64,000 nucleotides of DNA from Kitasatospora kifunensis (GTDB lineage: Bacteria; Actinomycetota; Actinomycetes; Streptomycetales; Streptomycetaceae). The notes beneath the pieces are model-generated. The model saw only the letters and a program-made list of their open reading frames with translations. It was not told where the DNA came from and searched no databases. Shown one piece after another: positions 1 through 6,896 of this stretch. The DNA is taken from assembly GCF_014203855.1 (NCBI RefSeq), contig NZ_JACHJV010000001.1, positions 4,154,001-4,218,000 of the forward strand, given 5' to 3'. The position numbers were made by a program, and so were the translations under genes. The first letter of the stretch is position 1; the number at the start of each line of letters is the position of its first letter.

Positions 1-313
1 GCCCGCTCAGGGACTGCTCGGTCTGCCACCGCACGAACGCCGGATCGAGGCTGTGGCCCACCCCCGCCTGCTCCGGGGTGAGCACGTTGGCCTCGACGGC
101 GGCACGACCTTGCGCGGTCGTGAGGAAGCCCGTCTTCGTGCTCACCCGGACGCTCGGATGAGCAGCCAACACGGACGCCAGCTCCTGATGTGCCAACCCA
201 TGGGCGTAGTTGGGGGCGGTGTCCACCCATCGCGCCCCGGCGGCGAGGGCGGTGCGCGCTGCCTGGCTGACGGCGCGCACCCGGTACGTTCCCAGGGCGA
301 GAGCGGCGGTCAC
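1..313 (-). CDS. Aldo/keto reductase, N-terminal part (runs off the window)
   Basis: The minus strand encodes about 104 residues before the window edge. It opens with VTAALALGTYRVR and then GARWVDTAPNYAHG, which is the N-terminal beta-strand and the catalytic-Asp/Tyr region of NAD(P)H-dependent aldo/keto reductases (D and Y of the DTAPNY stretch). The GTG start overlaps the TGA of the upstream JmjC gene by four bases, so the two are translationally coupled. In this context it would be a tailoring enzyme acting after the oxygenase on the peptide encoded upstream, which is inference. The C-terminal two thirds lie outside the window, so completeness cannot be judged. Confidence 0.8.
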   Translation of the reverse strand, partial: MTAALALGTYRVRAVSQAARTALAAGARWVDTAPNYAHGLAHQELASVLAAHPSVRVSTKTGFLTTAQGRAAVEANVLTPEQAGVGHSLDPAFVRWQTEQSLSG

Positions 314-1500
314 AGCGCCGTCCCGACCACGGAGGCGGCCTGGCCCTCGATCAGGACGGAGAGCAGCGACGCCACGTCCTTCACCTCCAGGTCGGCTGCA
401 GCGGCCAGCGATCCGAGGGTGGCCGGCTGCCCGTCCAGCAGAACTCGCAGCAACGGGGTCGCCTGGCCGGCGAAGTCCCACGCGGTCCCCGCCGCCGCGA
501 GGGTCACGGTGCCGTCCGGCCCGTTCTCGGTAATCCTGGCCCGAGGCGCGGTGAGCCGGACCGTGATCTCCGGCCGAGCCGGAAGGCCGTCGACGTAGGG
601 CAGGGACGTGACCGCCCGGCCGTAGTGCGTGGTGTCGACCGACTCGGCCCAGCGGCATACCAGTTCGGGATCAGACAGCTCGGTCTGCATCTCCTTGCGC
701 AGCTCGTCGACGTACGCGGCCTGCTCGCCGCGCGAGGCGAAGCGCGGCACGTCCAGTCGCAGCGCGAGGCGGGAGCGCAGCTGGTCTACCACCCAGGTCA
801 GCAGGTCGGCTCCGGTGTGGGTGACCAGGCCGAAGGTCAGGTGCAGGGACGGCGTCCCCTGGTCCGCGGTGACCGCGTGCCACCAGCCGCGCGGCAGGTA
901 GAGCACGTCCCCGGCCGTCAGTACGAGATCGGCTACCGGGTCGCTTTCCGGCTGGTCCGGGGCCTCCACGTCCCGGAAGGTCGGCGCGGTCCGGGTGGGG
1001 GCGTACAGCCGCCAGCGCTTGGCCCCGAACATCTGGACCACCACGACGTCGTGGTCGTCCCAGTGCGTGCCGAAGCCTTCCCGTTCGGTCCACGAAGCGT
1101 AGGCGTTGACCTGCACCAGCGTGCCGAGGAACCGTTCCAGGGCCTCGGCGGCGGCCCCGATCGGAGGGTGGATCTTCTCGACCGAGTCCAGCACCAGCGA
1201 GGCACCCTCGGCCAACCGCGCCTGAAGTTCGGCCGGTTGGATACGGTGCCAGGTCACCGCCCGGCGGGTGGTCACCGGCAGCGCGTACCGGTGCAGGGGC
1301 AGCATCTCGCCGTCCATCGACAGCCGGAGCCGCGGGGGCTCCAGGCGCTGGGTGGCGAGGATGGTGTTCAGGTCGTCCCAGGACAGCAGGCCGGCGACGT
1401 CGGCGGCCTGCCCGGGAATGACGGCGTAGGAGCGGTTGAACGTCTGGGCGAGGAACGAGTCCCCGCCCAGACGCGCCGCCCACGAAGCGGCATCATGCAT
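310..1500 (-). CDS. JmjC-domain / cupin_4 family Fe(II)/2-oxoglutarate oxygenase
   Basis: This 396-residue protein has the layout of the cupin_4 (JmjC, ribosomal-oxygenase-like) family. The jelly-roll core lies at about residues 100-225 and a winged-helix-like C-terminal part follows. The HxD metal motif is visible as H146-W-D148 in FGTHWDDHD, and the distal histidine is H208 in LPRGWWHAV. K161 in the GAKRW stretch could bind the 2-oxoglutarate carboxylate. Family members hydroxylate Arg, His, Asp or Asn side chains of proteins or peptides. Fifteen bases upstream ends a gene for a 44-residue peptide, and downstream an aldo/keto reductase overlaps by four bases. The likely substrate is therefore the small peptide. 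The start ATG at 1500 has a weak GGGACG site, consistent with coupling to the peptide gene. Confidence 0.85.
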   Translation of the reverse strand: MHDAASWAARLGGDSFLAQTFNRSYAVIPGQAADVAGLLSWDDLNTILATQRLEPPRLRLSMDGEMLPLHRYALPVTTRRAVTWHRIQPAELQARLAEGASLVLDSVEKIHPPIGAAAEALERFLGTLVQVNAYASWTEREGFGTHWDDHDVVVVQMFGAKRWRLYAPTRTAPTFRDVEAPDQPESDPVADLVLTAGDVLYLPRGWWHAVTADQGTPSLHLTFGLVTHTGADLLTWVVDQLRSRLALRLDVPRFASRGEQAAYVDELRKEMQTELSDPELVCRWAESVDTTHYGRAVTSLPYVDGLPARPEITVRLTAPRARITENGPDGTVTLAAAGTAWDFAGQATPLLRVLLDGQPATLGSLAAAADLEVKDVASLLSVLIEGQAASVVGTAL

Positions 1501-1514
1501 CGTGGGCGTCCCTA

Positions 1515-1649
1515 TCAGTCGTTGCCGTCGGAACGGCCGCTGCTGACGTCGGACGGCTGCTCGGTACGAGCCCGGGCAGCGGCGATCTTCCGCGCGGCGA
1601 CCAGGAGGCCGCCCTCAGCGGCCGGAGCCGTCGGGGTGTCCTGCACCAT
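1515..1649 (-). CDS. Small peptide, candidate RiPP precursor or substrate of the JmjC enzyme
   Basis: A 44-residue peptide begins MVQDTPTAPAAEGG and ends with a hydrophilic tail rich in S, D, G, R and N (VSSGRSDGND). The start at 1649 is chosen because a strong purine-rich ribosome site (GAAGGGAAGAAG) sits just in front. A central amphipathic helix with AARKIAAARAR could be a leader recognition element, and the polar tail could be the modified core. It sits directly in front of the oxygenase and reductase genes. No cysteines are present, so it is not a lanthipeptide or sactipeptide. The precursor role is inference from size, strong ribosome site and neighbours. Confidence 0.6.
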   Translation of the reverse strand: MVQDTPTAPAAEGGLLVAARKIAAARARTEQPSDVSSGRSDGND

Positions 1650-1675
1650 GTGCTTCTTCCCTTCTTCTTGAGAAC

Positions 1676-1697
1676 TCCCGCCGGGGTTCCGGCGGGA
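1676..1697 (-). promoter_or_regulatory. GC-rich hairpin in the leader of the peptide gene
   Basis: A perfect 9-bp inverted repeat (TCCCGCCGG and its complement, loop GGTT) lies 27 to 48 bases upstream of the peptide start codon. It could be an attenuator, a stabilising 5' hairpin or a weak terminator. No uridine run follows. Confidence 0.4.
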
Positions 1698-1744
1698 AGA
1701 CTGAGGGGCGCCAGCCGACCAAAGGTGTGGTGGCCGGCGCTGTG

Positions 1745-1780
1745 TCCACCCGGCCCGTGATCCCCCAGGGGCCGGGTGGA
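1745..1780 (-). terminator. Terminator-like hairpin after the anti-sigma-like ATPase gene
   Basis: A perfect 12-bp stem (TCCACCCGGCCC and complement) with a 12-base loop lies 12 to 47 bases past the stop codon at 1792. It separates the ATPase gene from the peptide, oxygenase and reductase unit. Confidence 0.55.
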
Positions 1781-1791
1781 GACTGAGAGGG

Positions 1792-2280
1792 TCAGGCCGA
1801 CTGCGGCAGGCAAGCTGTCTGAGCCTGCGTGGCGTGGACAAGGACGGCGAGCCGTCTGTCTTCGGTCACCAGTTGGTCGGCCGCGCACTCGAACCACACG
1901 ACCTTGCCGGCGCCTTCGGGATACCAGCCCCAGGAGTGGGCGAGCCCTTCGACCAGGACGAGACCACGTCCGCCCGTGATCATGTCCTCGGCGCTGCCGG
2001 GGTCGGGCGTCCGGAGGCTGTTGTCCGCGACCTCCACGCGCAGACGTTCGCCGGTCCACCGCACGGTGACCCGGAACCGGGCGCCCGTGTGCTCGACCGC
2101 GTTGGTGAGCACTTCGCTGGCGCAGAGCTCGACGTCCCGCAACGCGGCATGCGACAACGGGACGCTCCACTGTTGGGCAATCCCCTTGATCAGGCGACGG
2201 GTTGACGGGACGGCGGCCAACTCGGACTCAACCTCCCACGTCTGTGATGCCGGTAGCTCGGCGTTGTTCGTCGGGCTCAT
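1792..2280 (-). CDS. ATP-binding anti-sigma / RsbW-like HATPase protein
   Basis: The product (about 162 residues from the ATG at 2280) is a single GHKL/HATPase domain of the RsbW/SpoIIAB type, common in Streptomyces. The N box is ELCASEVLTNAVEHT, the G1-like box is VADNSLRTPDP, and the G2 glycine stretch is GGRGLVLVEGLA. Such proteins are serine kinases or anti-sigma factors, or small accessory ATPases beside XRE regulators. The divergent neighbour is an XRE regulator, and the pair XRE plus small HATPase often fronts small-peptide loci in actinomycetes. The start is uncertain. An in-frame ATG at 2388 exists, but the region between looks non-coding in composition and holds the divergent promoter. 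Confidence 0.8.
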   Translation of the reverse strand: MSPTNNAELPASQTWEVESELAAVPSTRRLIKGIAQQWSVPLSHAALRDVELCASEVLTNAVEHTGARFRVTVRWTGERLRVEVADNSLRTPDPGSAEDMITGGRGLVLVEGLAHSWGWYPEGAGKVVWFECAADQLVTEDRRLAVLVHATQAQTACLPQSA

Positions 2281-2458
2281 CAGCACGGACCGCCCTCTCA
2301 GTCGGGGTTCCTCCGGCTTGCTCTCGGAGGAACCCCAGGATTGCCGGGTGGGCGGTTCCGGAATAAGGGCCAGGTGTGTACCCATCATGGGTAGACTCGC
2401 GGTCAGTTATGCCACGTGACACCGAGTGATGATCTTCCCGGTGCTGGGGGTGCCGGAC

Positions 2459-3769
2459 ATGACCGAATTCACGCCGTCCTCGGGGCTGCCGAGTCGCCTG
2501 CTGGCGGACCCCGAGATGGTCGCCGCCTGCAAGCTGCGGGACTTCGCGGTCATCTTCAGGCTGGCGAAGGCCAGAGGTGGCTTCCATCCGTCTCGCATCG
2601 CCAGGGTCTGCGAGTTGACGCCCAGTCGAGTGGGTGAAGTCATCGCGGGCAGTCGGACGATCACCAACATGGCCGTCATCGAGCGCATCGCGGACGGCCT
2701 CCGCATCCCCGGCTACATGGTCGGCCTTGCTCCCCGAGCGTGGGAGCGTCAGTCAGCCCCTTCCCGCGACACCACGCGGCCGATGAACCACCAGGTCGCC
2801 TCAACCGGGGATTCGGTGCTACCGAATCGCGAGCTGGACGACATCCTCGCCATCGCGGCCGGGGCCAAGGCCACGCCGACGGTTCTCAGGTCCCTCCAGG
2901 CGTCCATCGAGGACTACTGGCGACGCGACGACGAGCACGGCGGTGAAGCCCTTCGGCCGGCCGTGATGGGCCAACTGCGGTACGTCATGGGCATCCTGCG
3001 CGACACGGCCGATCCGAACTACCAGCGCAGCCTCCACGGCATCGCGGCCGAGCTCGCACGCCTCACGGGGTGGACGTACTTCGACACCCGGCAGTACAGC
3101 ACGGCTCGGACCTACTTCACCGATGCTCTGCGCCTGGCGCGCGAGATCGACGACCTGCCCTTCGTCGCCAACGTGCTCTCCTGTCTCAGCCTCCAGGCCA
3201 CCTACGAGGACAAGGCCCGCGACGCGATCACCCTGGCCCGGGCCGCGCAGGACGGCGCTCGGTTCGACGCCGGCACGCCGAGGCTGATGGCGATGCTGTC
3301 CATGCGGGAAGCCTTCGGCCATGCCAGCGCGCAGGACCAGGAGTCCACCCGCCGAGCCATCGCGGACGCGCACCGGTACTTCGAACGGATCGACCCCGCC
3401 GATGACGGCCCGACGTGGGTCCAGTACTTCGATCGGACGAAGCTCACCGTCGACACCGGCATCGCGCTGGGCCAGCTCGGCGACGCTTCTGCGGCCGAAC
3501 CGCTCATCGAAGAGGCCATGCGTAGCGAGGCGCCGGCGAACCTGCGGGGGCGTGCGTTCCATTCCTTCTGGCTCGCGCGCACCCAACTCCAACGGCGAGA
3601 GATGGAGTTGGCGTGCGCCACGGCCGGGAGGGCCCTTGACCTGGCAGTCGAGGTGGCGTCCCCCAGAGTGCTCGCGCACCTCCAGGAGTTCCGTCAGCTG
3701 CTGGTGCCCTACCGCACTGCCCGGCCGGCTGCCGAGTTGTCGGTACGTATCCGGGACATGAGTGTTTGA
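2459..3769 (+). CDS. XRE-family transcriptional regulator with TPR-like C-terminal domain
   Basis: This 436-residue protein has a helix-turn-helix at about residues 15-85 (HPSRIARVCELTPSRVGEVI). A long alpha-helical repeat region follows that resembles tetratricopeptide repeats (for example FDTRQYSTARTYFTDALRLA and AEPLIEEAMRSEAP). It matches the Streptomyces family of large XRE-TPR regulators that accompany small ATP-binding proteins. ATG 2459 is preferred over ATG 2426 because a GGGGGT site precedes it at good spacing. It is divergent from the HATPase gene, so the 2281-2458 interval should hold both promoters. It ends immediately next to the convergent NUDIX gene with no spacer. Confidence 0.85.
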   Translation: MTEFTPSSGLPSRLLADPEMVAACKLRDFAVIFRLAKARGGFHPSRIARVCELTPSRVGEVIAGSRTITNMAVIERIADGLRIPGYMVGLAPRAWERQSAPSRDTTRPMNHQVASTGDSVLPNRELDDILAIAAGAKATPTVLRSLQASIEDYWRRDDEHGGEALRPAVMGQLRYVMGILRDTADPNYQRSLHGIAAELARLTGWTYFDTRQYSTARTYFTDALRLAREIDDLPFVANVLSCLSLQATYEDKARDAITLARAAQDGARFDAGTPRLMAMLSMREAFGHASAQDQESTRRAIADAHRYFERIDPADDGPTWVQYFDRTKLTVDTGIALGQLGDASAAEPLIEEAMRSEAPANLRGRAFHSFWLARTQLQRREMELACATAGRALDLAVEVASPRVLAHLQEFRQLLVPYRTARPAAELSVRIRDMSV

Positions 3770-4303
3770 CTACAGGCCGGCCTCGTCGAGCAGCAGGTAT
3801 AGCACACCGACCAGGGAGCCACTGCTGACGATCTCACGGCGATCGATCATGCCGCGCAGCTCGGCGAGCGGAATCCACTCGATGCGGTCCGACTCGTTCC
3901 GTTCGGTCGGCGGTCCGGTGTACTCGACGGCGTCGGCCCGGAAGACGAAGTGTTCCGAGTCGGTGATCCCGTTCGCGGGCTGCGCGTAGATGAGCGGCTT
4001 GACCTCACCGGTCTTCCAGCCCGTCTCCTCCAACACCTCGCGGGCGGCAGCCTCGGCCGGGGTCTCGTCAGCTTCGATCAGGCCCATGGGAAGCTCCCAG
4101 GCCCACGAGTCCGTGATGAAGCGGTGCCGCCACATCATCAGCACCTGCTTCTGGTCGTTCACCACCGCGGCCACGGCGAGGTGCCGCAACTTGAGCACGT
4201 GGTGTTCCCAGCGGTGTCCGTCCGGTTGCTCGACGTCGACCAACCACAGGTTCACCCATGGGTTCTCGTAGATGGGACGTTCCCCGTGGATCTTCCACTG
4301 CAT
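3770..4303 (-). CDS. NUDIX hydrolase (ADP-ribose pyrophosphatase-like)
   Basis: This 177-residue protein contains a complete Nudix box at residues 74-96: G74, E80, then REVLEETGW with R88, E89, E92 and E93 as the metal-binding and catalytic set. The preceding WELPMG is typical of ADP-ribose/nucleoside-diphosphate-sugar pyrophosphatases. The start at 4303 (MQWKIHG) is favoured by an AGAGGGG ribosome site. An upstream in-frame ATG at 4384 lacks one. The stop codon abuts the stop of the convergent XRE regulator. The substrate cannot be read from sequence. Confidence 0.88.
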   Translation of the reverse strand: MQWKIHGERPIYENPWVNLWLVDVEQPDGHRWEHHVLKLRHLAVAAVVNDQKQVLMMWRHRFITDSWAWELPMGLIEADETPAEAAAREVLEETGWKTGEVKPLIYAQPANGITDSEHFVFRADAVEYTGPPTERNESDRIEWIPLAELRGMIDRREIVSSGSLVGVLYLLLDEAGL

Positions 4304-4398
4304 CGTCTGAGGCCCCTCTCGATGGACCTTCAGCATGTCAGACCCAAGCGGCGCAGCCAGCCTGTTCCGGCGAATTTGCGTCAAGGTGACGAATACGG

Positions 4399-4519
4399 AT
4401 GTCCACGATCAACGACGAGGCCGACGGCGTCCGCTGGATCCAGCCCGCCGGCCCTGACCAGTACGAACTCCACCCCGAGCCTGAGCCAGTAGATCGGCGA
4501 GTACCTCGCCGGCGCCTAA
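4399..4519 (+). pseudogene. Possible fossil of a short gene (frameshifted)
   Basis: From ATG 4399 the frame reads MSTINDEADGVRWIQPAGPD and then loses sense. A neighbouring frame gives IGEYLAGA and a TAA at about 4519. The two pieces read like one short protein tail broken by an indel. It could equally be chance in GC-rich DNA, and the stretch also holds the promoter region of the next gene. Confidence 0.25.
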
Positions 4520-4590
4520 CCACTACCTCGGCTGAGGCGCCAGGCGCCACCATGGAGTTGACGTCAGTGCCACGAACTACGCTGGCGGCC

Positions 4591-5523
4591 ATGGACTGGC
4601 TCGATCGGGTGGCGAAGCTGCGGCAGTGGACAAACAACGAGGTCCGCGCTCCGCACAAGCCGTTGCTGCTGCTGTACGCGCTCGGCAGCTTCCAGCAGGA
4701 TGCCGCCAGCGAACTGCGCTACAGCATGGTCGAGGAGGAGCTGAAGCGACTGCTGGTCGAGTACGGGCCGCCGAACCCGACGACGCCTGCATACCCCTTC
4801 CACCATCTGGTCACTGACGGCGTGTGGGAGGTCAAGACCGATCGAGGACAGGGGAGCCCCGGGAGTGGGGTCCGGGTTCTCCGGTCCAGTGGCGCCACCG
4901 GCAGGCTCGTTCCAGAGCTGCGGACAGCGCTCACCAGGGAGCCTTCACTACTGGGGCGGCTGGCCCGAGTGCTGCTGGACGTCAACTTCCCGCCGTCACT
5001 GCACACCGATCTGTGCGAGGCCGTCGGTCTCGACCTGGAGCTCGCCGAGACCGCGCCGGTGGCCGGCCCGCTCGGCGAAACGGAGACTGCTGCGAGGCGG
5101 CAGCGCGACCGCCGGATGCGTGAGATCGTCCTGACGGCATATGAGTTCCAGTGCGCCTTCTGCGGCTACGACGGGATGCTCGGCGCGAGCAGCGTCGGGC
5201 TGGAGGCCGCGCATGTGCGTTGGTGGTCATACGACGGCCCGGACGAGGTCGACAACGGCCTTTGTCTGTGCTCGTTGCACCACAAGCTCTTCGACAAGGG
5301 CATCCTGGGCCTGGGCGAGGGGGACCGCATTCTTGTCTCGCAGCGGTTCGTCGGCCGCAGCGAGGCGAGCAGGCAGCACGTGCTCGCGCTGGCCGGGCAG
5401 CCGGTGATAGGTCCGCAGTCGGGCGTTCCATCCGTCGCCGAACGGCATCGCGAGTGGCATGCCCGACAGGTCTTCCATGGCGTGCCCCGTACGCCAGCCG
5501 GAACGGCTGTGCTGCCTGGATAA
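4591..5523 (+). CDS. Sulfur-binding-domain HNH endonuclease (phosphorothioate-dependent restriction, ScoMcrA/SprMcrA-like)
   Basis: This 310-residue protein has two parts. Residues 1-150 look like the sulfur-binding domain of Streptomyces type IV restriction enzymes that recognise phosphorothioated DNA (RAPHKPLLLLYALG near 20-33, AYPFHHLVTDGVWE at 67-80). Residues 185-240 form an HNH nuclease with C188xxC191, H208 in EAAHVRW, N222, and the H230-H231 pair in SLHHKLFDKG. Known relatives cut DNA marked by Dnd sulfur modification. No dnd genes are in the window, so the gene probably excludes sulfur-modified incoming DNA. The start at 4591 is chosen because the domain begins there and a TACGCT -10-like box lies just upstream, suggesting a leaderless transcript. 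Confidence 0.85.
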   Translation: MDWLDRVAKLRQWTNNEVRAPHKPLLLLYALGSFQQDAASELRYSMVEEELKRLLVEYGPPNPTTPAYPFHHLVTDGVWEVKTDRGQGSPGSGVRVLRSSGATGRLVPELRTALTREPSLLGRLARVLLDVNFPPSLHTDLCEAVGLDLELAETAPVAGPLGETETAARRQRDRRMREIVLTAYEFQCAFCGYDGMLGASSVGLEAAHVRWWSYDGPDEVDNGLCLCSLHHKLFDKGILGLGEGDRILVSQRFVGRSEASRQHVLALAGQPVIGPQSGVPSVAERHREWHARQVFHGVPRTPAGTAVLPG

Positions 5524-5602
5524 CGGGCGGTCGGCTCAGCTCATCGCCGTCCACCACGCTCTCTCTCCGATTGCCCGGAGGCCACGCAGTCGCAGCGCTG
5601 CC

Positions 5603-5812
5603 GTGACAACACACTCGGCCGCCCGCCGCGTCGCCGCCCAGAATCGCCTGCGCCTGATTGCCAAGGGCCTTGACGGCGAGCAGCACACCACGCAGCTCGA
5701 CGAGGGCATTACCCAGCAGCCGCTGTCCGCCCTCGTCGGCGAAGCCGGCATCACCGGCGAGGCGACCTTCTACCTCAAGGCAGGCCGCAAGATCGCCCGC
5801 ATCGAGGCGTGA
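5603..5812 (+). CDS. Small hypothetical protein
   Basis: A 69-residue frame from GTG 5603 ends with a protein-like stretch, QQPLSALVGEAGITGEATFY and then LKAGRKIARIEA. No family is recognised. The frame stays open upstream into the end of the HNH gene, so the true start is unclear and the gene may be the remnant of a longer one. A strong hairpin follows its stop after eight bases, which supports transcription. Confidence 0.4.
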   Translation: MTTHSAARRVAAQNRLRLIAKGLDGEQHTTQLDEGITQQPLSALVGEAGITGEATFYLKAGRKIARIEA

Positions 5813-5819
5813 GCCAACG

Positions 5820-5858
5820 GGGCGTGGTGGCGGGACACCGTGGCCCGCCACCACGCCC
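5820..5858. terminator. Bidirectional terminator between convergent genes
   Basis: A perfect 15-bp inverted repeat (GGGCGTGGTGGCGGG and complement) with a 9-base loop lies between the small plus-strand gene ending at 5812 and the minus-strand operon ending at 5869. Confidence 0.65.
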
Positions 5859-5868
5859 ATGAGGCTAG

Positions 5869-6114
5869 CTAGCCATCCTGCTTCGACGGTGCTGACCTGG
5901 TCGGTGCCGGGTTACGGCTCGAAAGCGGGGCTTGAATCGGCTTCGTCGGCCCATGTCCGTAGTCGCGGTAGACCGTCTCGTCCGGACAGAGCTGTGTTCG
6001 GGCTCTGCGCCACGCGGCGTCGAAGTCGAGCGGTGCGTCGTCAGCACGGAGCAAGCGCAACGCTCGCCAACTGGTGCGCGGAGCGAGGATCAATCGCATG
6101 AATGTGCTCTTCAT
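5869..6114 (-). CDS. Small hypothetical protein, last gene of the amyloid-motif ATPase operon
   Basis: This 81-residue protein starts with MKSTFMRLILAPRTSWRALR. Its ATG overlaps the upstream TGA by four bases, so it is clearly part of the operon that begins at 9411. The N-terminal half carries a basic amphipathic stretch, a central DDAPLDFDAAWRRARTQL could be helical, and the C-terminal 25 residues look disordered. No family is recognised. Its conserved overlap suggests a function tied to the ATPase or helical proteins upstream. Confidence 0.6.
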   Translation of the reverse strand: MKSTFMRLILAPRTSWRALRLLRADDAPLDFDAAWRRARTQLCPDETVYRDYGHGPTKPIQAPLSSRNPAPTRSAPSKQDG

Positions 6115-6896
6115 CCCGGTCCGCCCTGGCTGGTGGGGATGACGGCCTCGTGGGATCCGTCAGGGACGCCGCGTTCCGCAGCCAGTGCTTCAAGCGCATC
6201 GGCGTGCTCGTCGCCATCGAGCTTCCGCATGCCTGAGGCGAGCGCAGTGACGAGCATCAGCTTCTGGTGGTTCTCCTCGAAGCTGCTCAAGAAGGAACGC
6301 ACGACCCCCAGGACCTGGTACTCGAGGGGATCGTCGTCGGTCCTGAGGGCCTTGAATAGCAGCGCCTGCCTCTCCACGGCAGTTTGGTCCGGCAGGACTG
6401 CGGACGGCGTGCCGTCTGCGACGCTCCGACTGGCCAGCAGGAGGGCGGGGTCCGAGAGGACTCCTGCTCGTGTTCTGGTCTCCTGCTCGAAAACGACATC
6501 CCTGATGGTCTGTTGCCGTTGCGCCTCGAGGACGGCCTTCACGGCTGCCTGATTGCCCTCATCGAGGGTGAGACGGATAGCACCCTTGACGCCGGTGCCG
6601 GGGTGGCCTGGCAGGTCATGGGAGCGCGCGAGGTGGTAAGCGCACTCATCTTGCGCACCTGGCAGATCAACTGGGTCCCGCCTGCGGCTGATGTCTGCGG
6701 CAACCGCGCGCAGAGTTGTGCGTACCAGGCGGGCCAGCGCCGCGCCGTCGTGCGGGGGCAGGTGTTCGGGATACGAAGCGGCGGTGATCGTGGCGGCGAA
6801 GCGGATGCCCGAGTGCCTACTGGGTAGCACCGCTGCGAAGTCGGTCACTGCCCGCCGCAGTGTGCGGCGATCAGCTCGTGAGGGTCCGGTGGTCAT
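6111..6896 (-). CDS. Hypothetical protein of the amyloid-motif ATPase operon
   Basis: The 261-residue product starts at the ATG at 6896, inside an ATGA overlap with the ATPase gene, and ends in an ATGA overlap with the 81-residue gene. It has no signal peptide or membrane helix. A middle segment (AVKAVLEAQRQQTIRDVVFE then TRTRAGVLSDPALLLASRSV) is charged, helical and reminiscent of the coiled-coil tails of SPFH/band-7-like proteins, but that is weak. A segment near residue 205 (LEYQVLGVVRSFLSSFEENH) is also strongly helical. Function unknown. Position in the operon implies a partner or effector of the ATPase. Confidence 0.7.
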   Translation of the reverse strand: MTTGPSRADRRTLRRAVTDFAAVLPSRHSGIRFAATITAASYPEHLPPHDGAALARLVRTTLRAVAADISRRRDPVDLPGAQDECAYHLARSHDLPGHPGTGVKGAIRLTLDEGNQAAVKAVLEAQRQQTIRDVVFEQETRTRAGVLSDPALLLASRSVADGTPSAVLPDQTAVERQALLFKALRTDDDPLEYQVLGVVRSFLSSFEENHQKLMLVTALASGMRKLDGDEHADALEALAAERGVPDGSHEAVIPTSQGGPG

